Shown here one piece after another: positions 42,864 through 51,000 of a DNA stretch of 64,000 nucleotides; position 1 is the stretch's first letter, and each line of letters begins with the position of its first letter. The stretch comes from Prevotella aff. ruminicola Tc2-24 (lineage in GTDB: Bacteria > Bacteroidota > Bacteroidia > Bacteroidales > Bacteroidaceae): the NCBI RefSeq assembly GCF_900110895.1, contig NZ_FOIQ01000005.1, positions 186,001 through 250,000 on the forward strand, read 5' to 3'. The position numbers were made by a program, and so were the translations under genes. The notes under the pieces are model-generated. The model was given only the letters and a program-made list of their open reading frames with translations. It was not told where the DNA came from and searched no databases.

Positions 42864-43342
42864 AATGTCACCGAAGAAGTTGCGCGCAGCCGATAAAAAA
42901 TCACGCCAGACCTTTGATGGTCTGAGCGTACCTTAATGTAAGAGCGACAGGAGGAGCGGTTAAGCCTTCCCATATAGGGGAACTGATGGAACAGCGAGAG
43001 GAGAGGCAAGTTCTACTTGAACTCTCCCGAGTCGTGACAGAAGTCGACCGAAGGTCAAGTTTGGTTAGGGTGGATGTCTCTTTTGGTTCTTTTCTCTGCG
43101 CCAGAGAAAAAGAACATCCCAGCAGGGTACAACCCTGCATCATAGACGGCCTTTCTTGCGTCTCGCAGGTAAAAAGCGAGATCGCCGCCTTGCGATATAT
43201 TTTTACAACAGCCCCCTCATAACTCGCATGTAGATCATAAACATCAAAATGAGTCCCATACACGCAAGTTTTGAGCGAATATCGTATTTACCTGATAACA
43301 TGCGAGTTAAAGCAACATAAAAAAGAGGCAGGATCTTTCCCT

Positions 43343-43470
43343 CAAAGAGATAATCTCCAAGAGCCATGGAGATAGGGTTTACAAGCGAAAGAGATAATCC
43401 CTATACCCTATAAGAGATTATCTCCTTCTCTCGTAAGTGCCATTCCTTACAGTCATGGAGATAATCTCTT
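43343..43470. repeat. GAGATAATC repeat cluster with a 14-bp hairpin
   Basis: AAGAGATAATC-type units at about 43345 and 43389 and near 43457 (as GGAGATAATCTCTT), plus an inverted copy at 43412-43425. The pair 43412-43425 and 43457-43470 is perfectly complementary over 14 bp. Spacing is irregular, so it is not a CRISPR array. Confidence 0.7.
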
Positions 43471-43660
43471 TGACCGTTAGAAGCCACCCCTACCCAGAGT
43501 AGCCCCCTTCCCCACTCCGAACAGGCCAAAAGCACACCATAACAGCCCCCAGAAAGGCATAAAAGTCCCCCTTAGTTTTTCCAGTTCACAACTTCAGACG
43601 AACACTTTTTTAAGCACTTTTTTATGACAATTACTTCCCGATTGGTCGTTCCTTCACCTT

Positions 43661-44029
43661 TCAATTTAATGCCTGTTTGCCCACGGGTAAAGAATCTACA
43701 AGACCAATATAGCCGGCCCCATGATTGCGAACATAAAAATCAGAGCATGAAAGATTAATGACCTCTCCATATTTGGAAGAGAATGATATAAGTATATCAT
43801 AGCCTCCATTGGGGAGTTTCCGATGGACAAGATCCTTTATCGGAAACATGATCGAATTTCCACTTATTTTCATTTGCTCTATATTGCAATCCCTAAATTC
43901 AACCTCATACACAAAAGAGTCGTCCTTCTCATGAGGACAATATAAGATAACTTTCAGATGCCAATAATCCTCTGAAAATTGTATTGAGCAGAGATAGCAC
44001 TCGCTCCATTTAATATCGTAATCCTTCAT
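43661..44029 (-). CDS. Unknown protein, paralogue of upstream neighbour
   Basis: A 122-residue A+T-rich-coded protein without signal peptide. Not recognised. Its pattern (LKVILYCPHEKDDSFVYEVEFRD, then GGYDILISFSSKYGEVINLSCSDFYV) aligns by eye with the next gene upstream (VFVVDWLEGDNIKIVFKD, then DGLYIVQFNFDTELFGVIRITCKSFAFFV), so the two are probably tandem duplicates. Small acidic beta-rich tandem paralogues are typical of immunity proteins, but no toxin is seen. Gap to neighbour 5 bp. Confidence 0.6.
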   Translation of the reverse strand: MKDYDIKWSECYLCSIQFSEDYWHLKVILYCPHEKDDSFVYEVEFRDCNIEQMKISGNSIMFPIKDLVHRKLPNGGYDILISFSSKYGEVINLSCSDFYVRNHGAGYIGLVDSLPVGKQALN

Positions 44030-44034
44030 AGCTC

Positions 44035-44418
44035 CTATAATATCATTTTGTCGTTACCTCCAATTGTTATGGGTTCTGATGGTACAAAGAAAGCGAAAGA
44101 TTTGCATGTGATGCGTATTACTCCAAATAACTCTGTGTCAAAATTAAATTGCACTATATATAAACCATCCTTACGTTCATACGAAAAACCTCTAATTTCT
44201 AACTTGCCTATCTGTTCCTTTTCATAAGCAGAATTACGCTTTAAATCATATATAACGTCTGAGACGTCTTTAAATACAATTTTAATATTATCACCTTCCA
44301 GCCAGTCTACAACAAACACAATATTATGATCAGAATCATTCGACATACGAATGATAGTACTCTCATAAATGTTAACCTTATCTGTTTCTTCGTTATTGAA
44401 CCTTCTTAGCTTATCCAT
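44035..44418 (-). CDS. Unknown protein, paralogue of downstream neighbour
   Basis: A 127-residue protein without signal peptide, weakly similar by eye to the gene 5 bp downstream (see shared CS/CKxF..FV end). Charged N-terminus (MDKLRRFNNEETDKVNIYE) and a beta-strand-rich body. Not recognised. It lies in the minus-strand A+T-rich cluster. Confidence 0.6.
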   Translation of the reverse strand: MDKLRRFNNEETDKVNIYESTIIRMSNDSDHNIVFVVDWLEGDNIKIVFKDVSDVIYDLKRNSAYEKEQIGKLEIRGFSYERKDGLYIVQFNFDTELFGVIRITCKSFAFFVPSEPITIGGNDKMIL

Positions 44419-44455
44419 TTCTATATTTTTATTTCGTCATATGTTGGGGCTATGT

Positions 44456-44995
44456 TCACCATATCGGAACTAACAATTTGTAATAACCCTTATCATCTTT
44501 GAATTTTACGAATTTACGACCTCCGTCAAGAATACTGCGTACCGTGAGGTAATTGTATGCGTCGCCCCTAATCATAACAAGCCAATAGTATTTGGGAGTA
44601 CCACTATTACGCACTATTTGGTATGACTTGAAATCTGATGACGGGCTGTATTCTATTACAACATTATTTATCTTGCTTTCATATATATCATCAGGAAGTA
44701 CACTGTCTGGCATGTTCTTAAACCACCAACCAGCAAAATGACCTACATCATCATACAGGTATGTCTCTGGTAAATTCCAGATGTTACCTTTTAAACTTAT
44801 TCTTGAGGAGTTTCTTGTTGCAAAGAAATGTCCATTTTTCTTGGATCTAACTATAACGAGGCTATCTATATGCAATGTATCAATGAAGTAAGCATTCTGC
44901 GAACCGTCGGCATTGAAAAACATCGCCCCTTGATTATCCTGCCCCATACAATTAATAGCACAGATTGTCATTAATATTGTAATAAGAGTCTTCAT
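44456..44995 (-). CDS. Secreted protein of unknown function
   Basis: A 179-residue protein with a signal peptide (MKTLITILMTICAINCMGQ; a Cys at residue 16 could also be a lipobox). The body is polar and beta-rich (VGHFAGWWFKNMPDSVLPDDI, TPKYYWLVMIRGDAYNYLTV). Not recognised. Encoded 37 bp upstream of the tandem paralogue pair. Confidence 0.6.
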   Translation of the reverse strand: MKTLITILMTICAINCMGQDNQGAMFFNADGSQNAYFIDTLHIDSLVIVRSKKNGHFFATRNSSRISLKGNIWNLPETYLYDDVGHFAGWWFKNMPDSVLPDDIYESKINNVVIEYSPSSDFKSYQIVRNSGTPKYYWLVMIRGDAYNYLTVRSILDGGRKFVKFKDDKGYYKLLVPIW

Positions 44996-45074
44996 TTCGT
45001 TTTATCTTCCATCTTAAACTTAAATTCAACATTAGGGTTATCTGTTTTATTATGAAAAACCGAATAATTTATAA

Positions 45075-45956
45075 TTATATCAATGATTTCCGTTTTCTAT
45101 TTAGATCCTCGTTCTCTTTGAAGTTCTTCGCCACCATGAATAAAAGATAATTTTTCCCATCATTATAGAACAACTGTAACCAATTGTTCGTTAACTTAAA
45201 CCTCTTGCATTGCAGTAGGGCATCACAGAAATCTTTGCCATTGTCATCATCACGCCCACCGACTCTTTTTTCGATGCTTAAGAATTCTATATTTGATCCA
45301 GAGAGGGCATATTCCCCTCTTAAATCATCGTAGCATGAATTACCTGATACGGTTCCGCTCTCCCATAACTTTATAACGCACTTCCAATCCTTCTTTAGAT
45401 ATTCCGATTTTTTAACTATTCCTGTAGAAACATCGCCATAACCATATAGTTTCCACACGATGCCAGTAATATTTGTTATCTTCTTATCATGGTCGCGTCT
45501 TTTCAATAAAGATGACAACTTCACCTGATCAGGAGCATTAAGCATTTTTCTTGCATACTTCGTCGATATCCGATGCCATTTGACATTCTCAGCCTCGCGG
45601 TCATTGGAAATGAATGTATTCTTTGAATAAGATACAATAGAAAGAGTATCATACGTCTTCACATACCCCCTTCTGTTTACATAAGTAAATAACGTATCAT
45701 TATTAATTCTAAATTTAAGCCCCCATAATGCAGGGGGCCAATCTTCATATGCCCAATTATCATCAATGTATTTCATTGTTGAATCCTTCTTTGAGAACTC
45801 GATAATACTACCAAAAAGATTTTTATGCGTCCAATTAAACGACCAATATCCGACATCATTATGAGTAAGAACGTCAAAACACGATTGCCTACAAGATACC
45901 AACAGCATAACCACTGCTGCAAGCACGATTATTTTTTTTGATGGCTTTTTCCCCAT
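45075..45956 (-). CDS. Lipoprotein of unknown function
   Basis: A 293-residue lipoprotein (KKIIVLAAVVMLLVSCRQ, lipobox Cys at residue 22). The mature protein contains repeated W and Y and segments such as DDNWAYEDWPPALWGLKFRINNDTLFTYVNRRGYVKTYDTLSI, suggesting a beta-rich fold like that of other Bacteroidetes lipoproteins with lipocalin-like halves. No family named. Part of the A+T-rich cluster. Confidence 0.62.
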   Translation of the reverse strand: MGKKPSKKIIVLAAVVMLLVSCRQSCFDVLTHNDVGYWSFNWTHKNLFGSIIEFSKKDSTMKYIDDNWAYEDWPPALWGLKFRINNDTLFTYVNRRGYVKTYDTLSIVSYSKNTFISNDREAENVKWHRISTKYARKMLNAPDQVKLSSLLKRRDHDKKITNITGIVWKLYGYGDVSTGIVKKSEYLKKDWKCVIKLWESGTVSGNSCYDDLRGEYALSGSNIEFLSIEKRVGGRDDDNGKDFCDALLQCKRFKLTNNWLQLFYNDGKNYLLFMVAKNFKENEDLNRKRKSLI

Positions 45957-46065
45957 ACCTCAACTTCTATTACATTCGAATACGATACATCATTGTTTTG
46001 TAAACCCAAATAATTATCTATCTCGCTTTCAGGAGTATTAATCGTCTTCAGCATGCGCTCTACAC

Positions 46066-46551
46066 TCAGATATTTTTCCGGATAAAGTATTCATAGAATC
46101 CTCTGTCATCATACAAATGGAATGCTATGATTTCATCCCCTCCCGTGTCTATCACCACAAAGGGGACTATATCAATAGCATTATCCGCAGAAAAGTCATT
46201 TCCATAATGACGGGTAAGCAACTCTTTCAAGAACTTCGCGTCCAAAGTATCACCGGAGATATTGATATTAAGATATCCAGGAGTCGCTCCCTGCTTATAT
46301 GCCCGAACTATCTCATAGTCTTTGACGCCATGACGCTTCAACATCCGTGTCATTATCTTCTCGTCTTCCCAATATTGGATAATCATACGACCTTTGGAAA
46401 ACGGGACGTCCATTAATCGCTTCATCGTAAAAGCGACTTTTTGTGGTCTTGACAGATAATCCATGATGCAGCCGTGATATGCTATACCCCGTCTCCATTT
46501 TCTTTTGAAGACCTTTTTCAAAAAGACATCATCTTGAATCGTTATTTCCAT
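46066..46551 (-). CDS. Cytoplasmic protein of unknown function, possibly DUF3885-like
   Basis: A 161-residue protein without signal peptide. The C-terminal part FVVIDTGGDEIIAFHLYDDRGFYEYF has the YDDRG pattern that I associate with DUF3885. The rest (KVAFTMKRLMDVPFSKGRMIIQYWEDEK) is unremarkable. Family assignment is tentative. It has a strong -7 box upstream (46636-46644) and probably starts the operon running left to 43661. Confidence 0.6.
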   Translation of the reverse strand: MEITIQDDVFLKKVFKRKWRRGIAYHGCIMDYLSRPQKVAFTMKRLMDVPFSKGRMIIQYWEDEKIMTRMLKRHGVKDYEIVRAYKQGATPGYLNINISGDTLDAKFLKELLTRHYGNDFSADNAIDIVPFVVIDTGGDEIIAFHLYDDRGFYEYFIRKNI

Positions 46552-46635
46552 ATCTCAGCATTTATTGACTAATATCATTGTTGATAGAACATGTATCGCT
46601 AATCATCTTTCAAACTATATGGTTGATTATCGAGG

Positions 46636-46644
46636 GCAAATATA
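46636..46644 (-). promoter_or_regulatory. -7 promoter element of the A+T-rich operon
   Basis: Reads TATATTTGC on the minus strand, 84 bp before the ATG at 46551. Confidence 0.6.
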
Positions 46645-46674
46645 GCACAAAAACATGAGATTAAAGAATAAAAG

Positions 46675-47901
46675 TTATATCACAGTCGAGAAAATATACA
46701 AATTCCATTCTTGTTTGTTTTCTTTTCTTATCCACCGGCCCTCTGTCTGTTCTAAGTATTTTACATACTTATCGATGACTAAATCGTTAGCTTTGTAAGA
46801 TGGACGTAATGGCTCGAAAACTCTTATCTCTTGCACCTGCAACATGTTATTGAATAAAATAAAGAAAATAACTCTTCCACCATAATCTTCATTAGAAATA
46901 TCCAAAGACGAAAAGAGTTCTTTTATGAGTCCTTCTCTTCCTTTATCAAAACATACCATATTCGGTACGATACGAATCTCTTCGCCTGCTTTATTAACAT
47001 ATACTACCAAGCTATCAGATAGATATTTGGCAATAATACCACCGTCCTCTATTATGGATCCTTCCCCTATGGAATTCATTTCCTCCTCATTGTAAAATAT
47101 GGTTCGCCTTTCAGTCCTTTCTTTGTCTACAAGAATGGAATCATTGGCTTTAGCACCCGTCTTGTTCTTTGAGACATTCGATTTAATTGAAATCTTGATA
47201 GGCACCCAGTCTGCATAATGCTTGGGGGGGACGGCCCATCTTATTTCATGATAAAGAATCTCTTCTAATACCGATGTGATCTGAACAGGGATAACCTTAT
47301 CCTTCCCATTTCTGTTTTTTGTAAATTGTACGTTTGTCGTTCTACCGTCTTCTCCTACATTGCAAAAAACAGTAAATTCCAAGTCTTCTTTGATCTCAAT
47401 ACCATCGTATAATCGACCAGATTGACTCGTCAAATACTGGTAGACCTTATTAAGACTTGGAGTATAGTCCCACTTTTCTATTACTTCTTTTCTTAACTGC
47501 GTTTGATGACTATTAACTATACTATCTATGACAGCAATTAATGAGGGCGAAGTATAATAATATTCGGATTCGATTTTTGTTGTTATCTTACCTATACAGC
47601 ATGACCACAAGGCCTCACCCGAATGATAGAATATAATTTTGCATCTCATGTCCTCACCGCCTTTCAGGGATTTATCAAGACGGTTCAGTTCACTAACTAT
47701 TTTTGATATTGCGCAAGAATTCTGTTCATCACATACCTGATAGTCTATACTTGTCTCAAAATTAGAGCATTCTATCCCGATATCCGTAACAGCATCCCAT
47801 GGCGCAACCTTAATAACCATACTATCTATTATCTGTTGAGGCTTCACGGAGAAAACAGATAAAGAAGATAATAACATTAGATAAATAATCAAGACTCTCA
47901 T
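46675..47901 (-). CDS. Secreted protein with TonB-C-like repeats, unknown function
   Basis: A 408-residue protein with a signal peptide (MRVLIIYLMLLSSLSVFS). It aligns over its first two thirds with the neighbouring 253-residue protein: I-x-C-x-NFE near residue 45, a YDG/HGRE-type segment, then a strand-rich domain (LEFTVFCNVGEDGRTTNVQF to WVPIKISIK) like the TonB C-terminal domain. A second copy of this last unit follows (GREGLIKELFSS to EWNLYIFSTV). The start at 47901 directly precedes the signal peptide, and the upstream extension overlaps the neighbouring gene. Function unknown. Confidence 0.65.
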   Translation of the reverse strand: MRVLIIYLMLLSSLSVFSVKPQQIIDSMVIKVAPWDAVTDIGIECSNFETSIDYQVCDEQNSCAISKIVSELNRLDKSLKGGEDMRCKIIFYHSGEALWSCCIGKITTKIESEYYYTSPSLIAVIDSIVNSHQTQLRKEVIEKWDYTPSLNKVYQYLTSQSGRLYDGIEIKEDLEFTVFCNVGEDGRTTNVQFTKNRNGKDKVIPVQITSVLEEILYHEIRWAVPPKHYADWVPIKISIKSNVSKNKTGAKANDSILVDKERTERRTIFYNEEEMNSIGEGSIIEDGGIIAKYLSDSLVVYVNKAGEEIRIVPNMVCFDKGREGLIKELFSSLDISNEDYGGRVIFFILFNNMLQVQEIRVFEPLRPSYKANDLVIDKYVKYLEQTEGRWIRKENKQEWNLYIFSTVI

Positions 47902-47924
47902 AGCTACATTTCTCTCAAGAAAAA

Positions 47925-48686
47925 TCATGGAATTATTCCCTGATCTCCTTCTATCTTGTAATATATTGTAATCCAATCAGACTCCATCCTTGTTTCGTCT
48001 GGTTTCCACCTTACCTTCTTCATAAAGAATCTATAGATCAATTGCTCTATGTCTTTTGTTTGACTATCTGATAGATTCGTATTGTATATACGGACTCTTT
48101 CGATCTTTGTCGTCTTTCCTTTTTTGTTTGATTTACAATATACGACAATGCGAGTATCACCATTCTTTCTGATAGATTCCGGAACATGCTTCGCATAATA
48201 TGCTTCAAGTTCTGAAAACAAAGCCTCTCTTCCATGAATGTATTCATCCCCATATTTGTTGGGCAGATATCTGTCTTGACGATTCACGATAACACCATTA
48301 TGCATGATGTCATTAATCGTATTCATGAATTCTTGCGTACATAGATAGGATTGTCCTCCGGTCATAACATATTCGGAATTCAGACAGGCTTTCTTCACAA
48401 TCATCCCTTTATGAAGGAATAGCAATTTGCATCCAACACAAAAAACCGTATCAGAGGTCTTTGGCAATTCTCTCATGCTCCCTAATAATCTGTCAATCTC
48501 AGATCTGTCAGAAACACAGTATTCTGTATAGGGCATTTCGTCTTCAAAGTTGTTGCAGGTTATGATATGTGGTTGCTTATAATCTTCCCATGAAAAGTAA
48601 CGAATGTACAAAGAGTCTACTTCCTGTTTTGCTGGGCACTCAGTAAATAGCAAACAGAATAGCATTATTATTTTTAACTTCTTCAT
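47925..48686 (-). CDS. Secreted protein with TonB-C-like domain, paralogue of neighbour
   Basis: A 253-residue protein with a signal peptide (MKKLKIIMLFCLLFTECPAK). It has the sequence IITCNNFEDEMPYTEYCVSDRSEIDRLLGSM, YIHGREALFSELEAYYAKHV and a C-terminal TonB-C-like unit (TRIVVYCKSNKKGKTTKIERV to WITIYYKIE). It matches the first part of the downstream gene, 23 bp away, which carries an extra repeat unit. ATG at 48686 chosen over 48719 because of the signal peptide. Confidence 0.65.
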   Translation of the reverse strand: MKKLKIIMLFCLLFTECPAKQEVDSLYIRYFSWEDYKQPHIITCNNFEDEMPYTEYCVSDRSEIDRLLGSMRELPKTSDTVFCVGCKLLFLHKGMIVKKACLNSEYVMTGGQSYLCTQEFMNTINDIMHNGVIVNRQDRYLPNKYGDEYIHGREALFSELEAYYAKHVPESIRKNGDTRIVVYCKSNKKGKTTKIERVRIYNTNLSDSQTKDIEQLIYRFFMKKVRWKPDETRMESDWITIYYKIEGDQGIIP

Positions 48687-48731
48687 ATAATCTCGTACTT
48701 TTATCTTCCTGTTATTCAAATATTACCAACG

Positions 48732-48764
48732 GCAAATATAGGCAATTTGTTTGAGACTGCCAAA
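48732..48764 (-). promoter_or_regulatory. Promoter of the TonB-C-like pair
   Basis: Minus strand: TTTG at 48761-48764 and TATATTTGC at 48732-48740 with a 20-bp spacer, 45 bp before the ATG at 48686. Confidence 0.75.
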
Positions 48765-48797
48765 TGTATGAGGTATTTTGTGGGATGTCCCTTCGAT

Positions 48798-48916
48798 GCT
48801 TCGACAGGCTCAGCAATCGCAAGGGAGCGCGGTTCTTCCTTCTTGGACAAGCCAAGCGAGCGATTCTCCCTTCGACAGGCTCAGGGACCGCGTGGGAGGG
48901 GGCTCAGGGACCGCGG
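48798..48916. repeat. REP-like repeat cluster
   Basis: Copies at 48798-48813 (GCTTCGACAGGCTCAG), 48868-48892 (full-length, ending in GGGACCGCG) and 48901-48916 (partial). Confidence 0.85.
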
Positions 48917-48942
48917 AGGGGGCGGGATTTGTTAGATGGGCA

Positions 48943-48980
48943 TAAAAAAATGAGGCCCGGGGTGTTGAACCTCGGGTCTC
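48943..48980 (-). terminator. Terminator after susD
   Basis: Minus strand: GAGACCCGAGG (from 48980) pairs with CCGGGCCTC (to 48952), followed by ATTTTTTTA. It ends the SusC-SusD transcript. Confidence 0.7.
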
Positions 48981-48989
48981 TGATGATTA

Positions 48990-50987
48990 TTACTGTTCTG
49001 CGGGTTTGTCTGTTTCCATCGGCCAGTAAGGATTCTGGTAGAGCGGACTCTCCGACATGGTCTTGTGGTCGGAGGCCGTCAACAGGAACTGTCGCAGGGG
49101 CAGTGGATCCAGATAGTAGGCCATACGCCAGGTGAGACCATCGGCATAACTGTTGTTCGTCATATTCACGATATGAGGACAGTGATACTCACTGATTGAC
49201 TTCTGTGACACGTTAGAGCTGCTAGAGCCATCAGCCACGAGATCAGTGTACCACTGCTCCATCGGTGTTCCCCAGAGGTGGATACCCTCTGCATAGACAG
49301 GCTTCGTGATGAGCTGCTCATAAGAACGCCAGCGCTTCAGGTCCATATCACGGAGGCCCTCAGCGAGGAACTCACAACTGCGCTCACGACGGATGTTATA
49401 GAGTGTGGCGTCTGTCAGCACCTTTCCAGCAGTGAAGGCTGCCCAGTCGAGGGTCTCCTTCGACATGTCGGTAGCGGCAATGGTGACCTGCGGATCGACG
49501 GCAGCGCCAGTGAAGCCTGCTGTCTCGCGCACCTTCTTCCAGTACTCTAGGATCTTACCCGAGTTGATATTGCCCGTCAGCATATACTCTGCCTCGATAT
49601 AGTTGAGCAGGGCCTCGGTGGCACGGAAGACGACACAAACGTTATAACTACCACCATTGGCTGTCAGCGAACGGTCGTGGGTCATACCCTTACGGATGGC
49701 ATAGCCCGTGATATAGCCGTCTTCGGCATTGGCATTGGTGATGCGCGGTGTGGGCTCAGTCTCTGTCCAGTGGGTACCAGCGTCATCGCTCACGTTCTTG
49801 AAGCAGTTCACCTGTCCAGGCACTTTCAACATGACAGCGAGACGAGGATCACGGTTCTCCACCACCTTGGCAATCTCTGAGTCGTCGTAGGTGAAGCTGG
49901 AGTTGTAGATGGGCTTACCATCGGCCATCAGGTAGCGCTCCACGAGCGAACGGGTAACGCCTGTGCCGATATTTCCTTTCTCTACAGCTACCTCGATATC
50001 GTTGTTCAGACCAAGCGACTTACTGTACTCACGCCACAACAGGATCTCGCTCTTGCCAGCGCAGCTTGTGGTACCCCAGAGCTCCAGATAAGGATTGCTC
50101 TGACCCTCAGCCTGTGGCACGACACCATTGTTCTTCGTCAGCTTGTCCTTGTACTTGTCGGCCACCTGCTCGGCAGCGTCGGCAGCTGTCTTGAAGAAAT
50201 ACTGGGCCTCGCTCTCCAGTGAACCAGCAGGGAAGCTATAGCCAGGGTTCTTGGCTGCTCCCGGCCAACCTGTGCCATTGGGCACGAACGGTGTACCAGC
50301 GAAGTTGGTGAGCCATGAGCCCATATAGAGCGCCACACGCGACTTGAACAGGCGGGCGGCATCGACAGAGATACGCGTATGGCGGCCCTCAAAGTCTTCC
50401 TTCATATAGGTGATAGCCGTGTCGAGGTTGTTGACGATGAAACGAGCCACCTCGTTACAGGGCTCACGATGACAGGCGGCCACGAGCACGGCCTCATCGT
50501 CGGGCAGAGCCTCTGTGAGGATGGGCAGGTCGCCATATGTCTTCAGCAGGTCGAAATAAGCGTATGCACGGAAGAAATAGATCTCACCGATATACTGACG
50601 GATGTTGGTCTCGTTGCCGCTGATGGCACCTTCGGCCATCTTGGTCTTCAACTGACCCAACTGGAAGTTGATGTTGCGGATGTTATCCCAAGACCAGCCC
50701 CCAGACTGACTGGTACGCCAGAGGTCCTTGGAGAATTTGGCGCTCGGCGTACGTGCTGCCTGCACGTCAGTATTGTTGTCGGTGGTGTAGGTACCATAGT
50801 CCCATCCGCCATGACCAGGCAGGATGTCCTGATAGAAACGGTTGGCTACGGCCTGTACCTGATCCTCGCTGGTGTAGAAGTTCTCTGGTGTCAGCGATGA
50901 AGGCGGCTCCTGCTCCAGATAGTCGTTACATGAAGTTACGCCTGTGGTAAGAGCCAGCGCTATGAATGATATCTTATATAGTTTCAT
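48990..50987 (-). CDS. SusD/RagB-family outer-membrane lipoprotein
   Basis: A 665-residue SusD-like protein with a lipoprotein signal (FIALALTTGVTSC, Cys at residue 20) and the family start CNDYLEQEPPSSLTPENFYTSEDQV. Signature parts RAYAYFDLLKTYGDLPILTEAL and IRRERSCEFLAEGLRDMDLKRW are present. SusD lies on top of SusC as a lid and binds the glycan or peptide to be imported. Substrate cannot be told. No glycoside hydrolase, anti-sigma factor or hybrid sensor gene lies next to it. Confidence 0.95.
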   Translation of the reverse strand: MKLYKISFIALALTTGVTSCNDYLEQEPPSSLTPENFYTSEDQVQAVANRFYQDILPGHGGWDYGTYTTDNNTDVQAARTPSAKFSKDLWRTSQSGGWSWDNIRNINFQLGQLKTKMAEGAISGNETNIRQYIGEIYFFRAYAYFDLLKTYGDLPILTEALPDDEAVLVAACHREPCNEVARFIVNNLDTAITYMKEDFEGRHTRISVDAARLFKSRVALYMGSWLTNFAGTPFVPNGTGWPGAAKNPGYSFPAGSLESEAQYFFKTAADAAEQVADKYKDKLTKNNGVVPQAEGQSNPYLELWGTTSCAGKSEILLWREYSKSLGLNNDIEVAVEKGNIGTGVTRSLVERYLMADGKPIYNSSFTYDDSEIAKVVENRDPRLAVMLKVPGQVNCFKNVSDDAGTHWTETEPTPRITNANAEDGYITGYAIRKGMTHDRSLTANGGSYNVCVVFRATEALLNYIEAEYMLTGNINSGKILEYWKKVRETAGFTGAAVDPQVTIAATDMSKETLDWAAFTAGKVLTDATLYNIRRERSCEFLAEGLRDMDLKRWRSYEQLITKPVYAEGIHLWGTPMEQWYTDLVADGSSSSNVSQKSISEYHCPHIVNMTNNSYADGLTWRMAYYLDPLPLRQFLLTASDHKTMSESPLYQNPYWPMETDKPAEQ

Positions 50988-51000
50988 AATTGCGATTGAT

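Larger units (their letters stand above)
42531..43660. other. 1.1-kb gene-free stretch rich in hairpins
   Basis: No gene is supported. It holds the precursor promoter, a 95-bp nested hairpin (42686-42780), a REP-like copy flanked by 7-bp GC arms (42828-42863), a small hairpin (42907-42924), two hairpins at 43086-43138, a 12-bp inverted repeat (43220-43231 with 43298-43309) and GAGATAATC repeats (43343-43470). Short open frames here lack codon bias and start signals. Confidence 0.7.

Noticed and set aside
42901..43263. A 120-codon minus-strand frame in the hairpin-rich gap
   Set aside because: It spans several hairpins, has no promoter or ribosome binding site, and its composition matches no neighbour. 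More likely repeat-derived.
43343..43470. Possible CRISPR array from repeated AGATAATC units
   Set aside because: Units are too short, irregularly spaced and partly inverted, and no cas genes are near.
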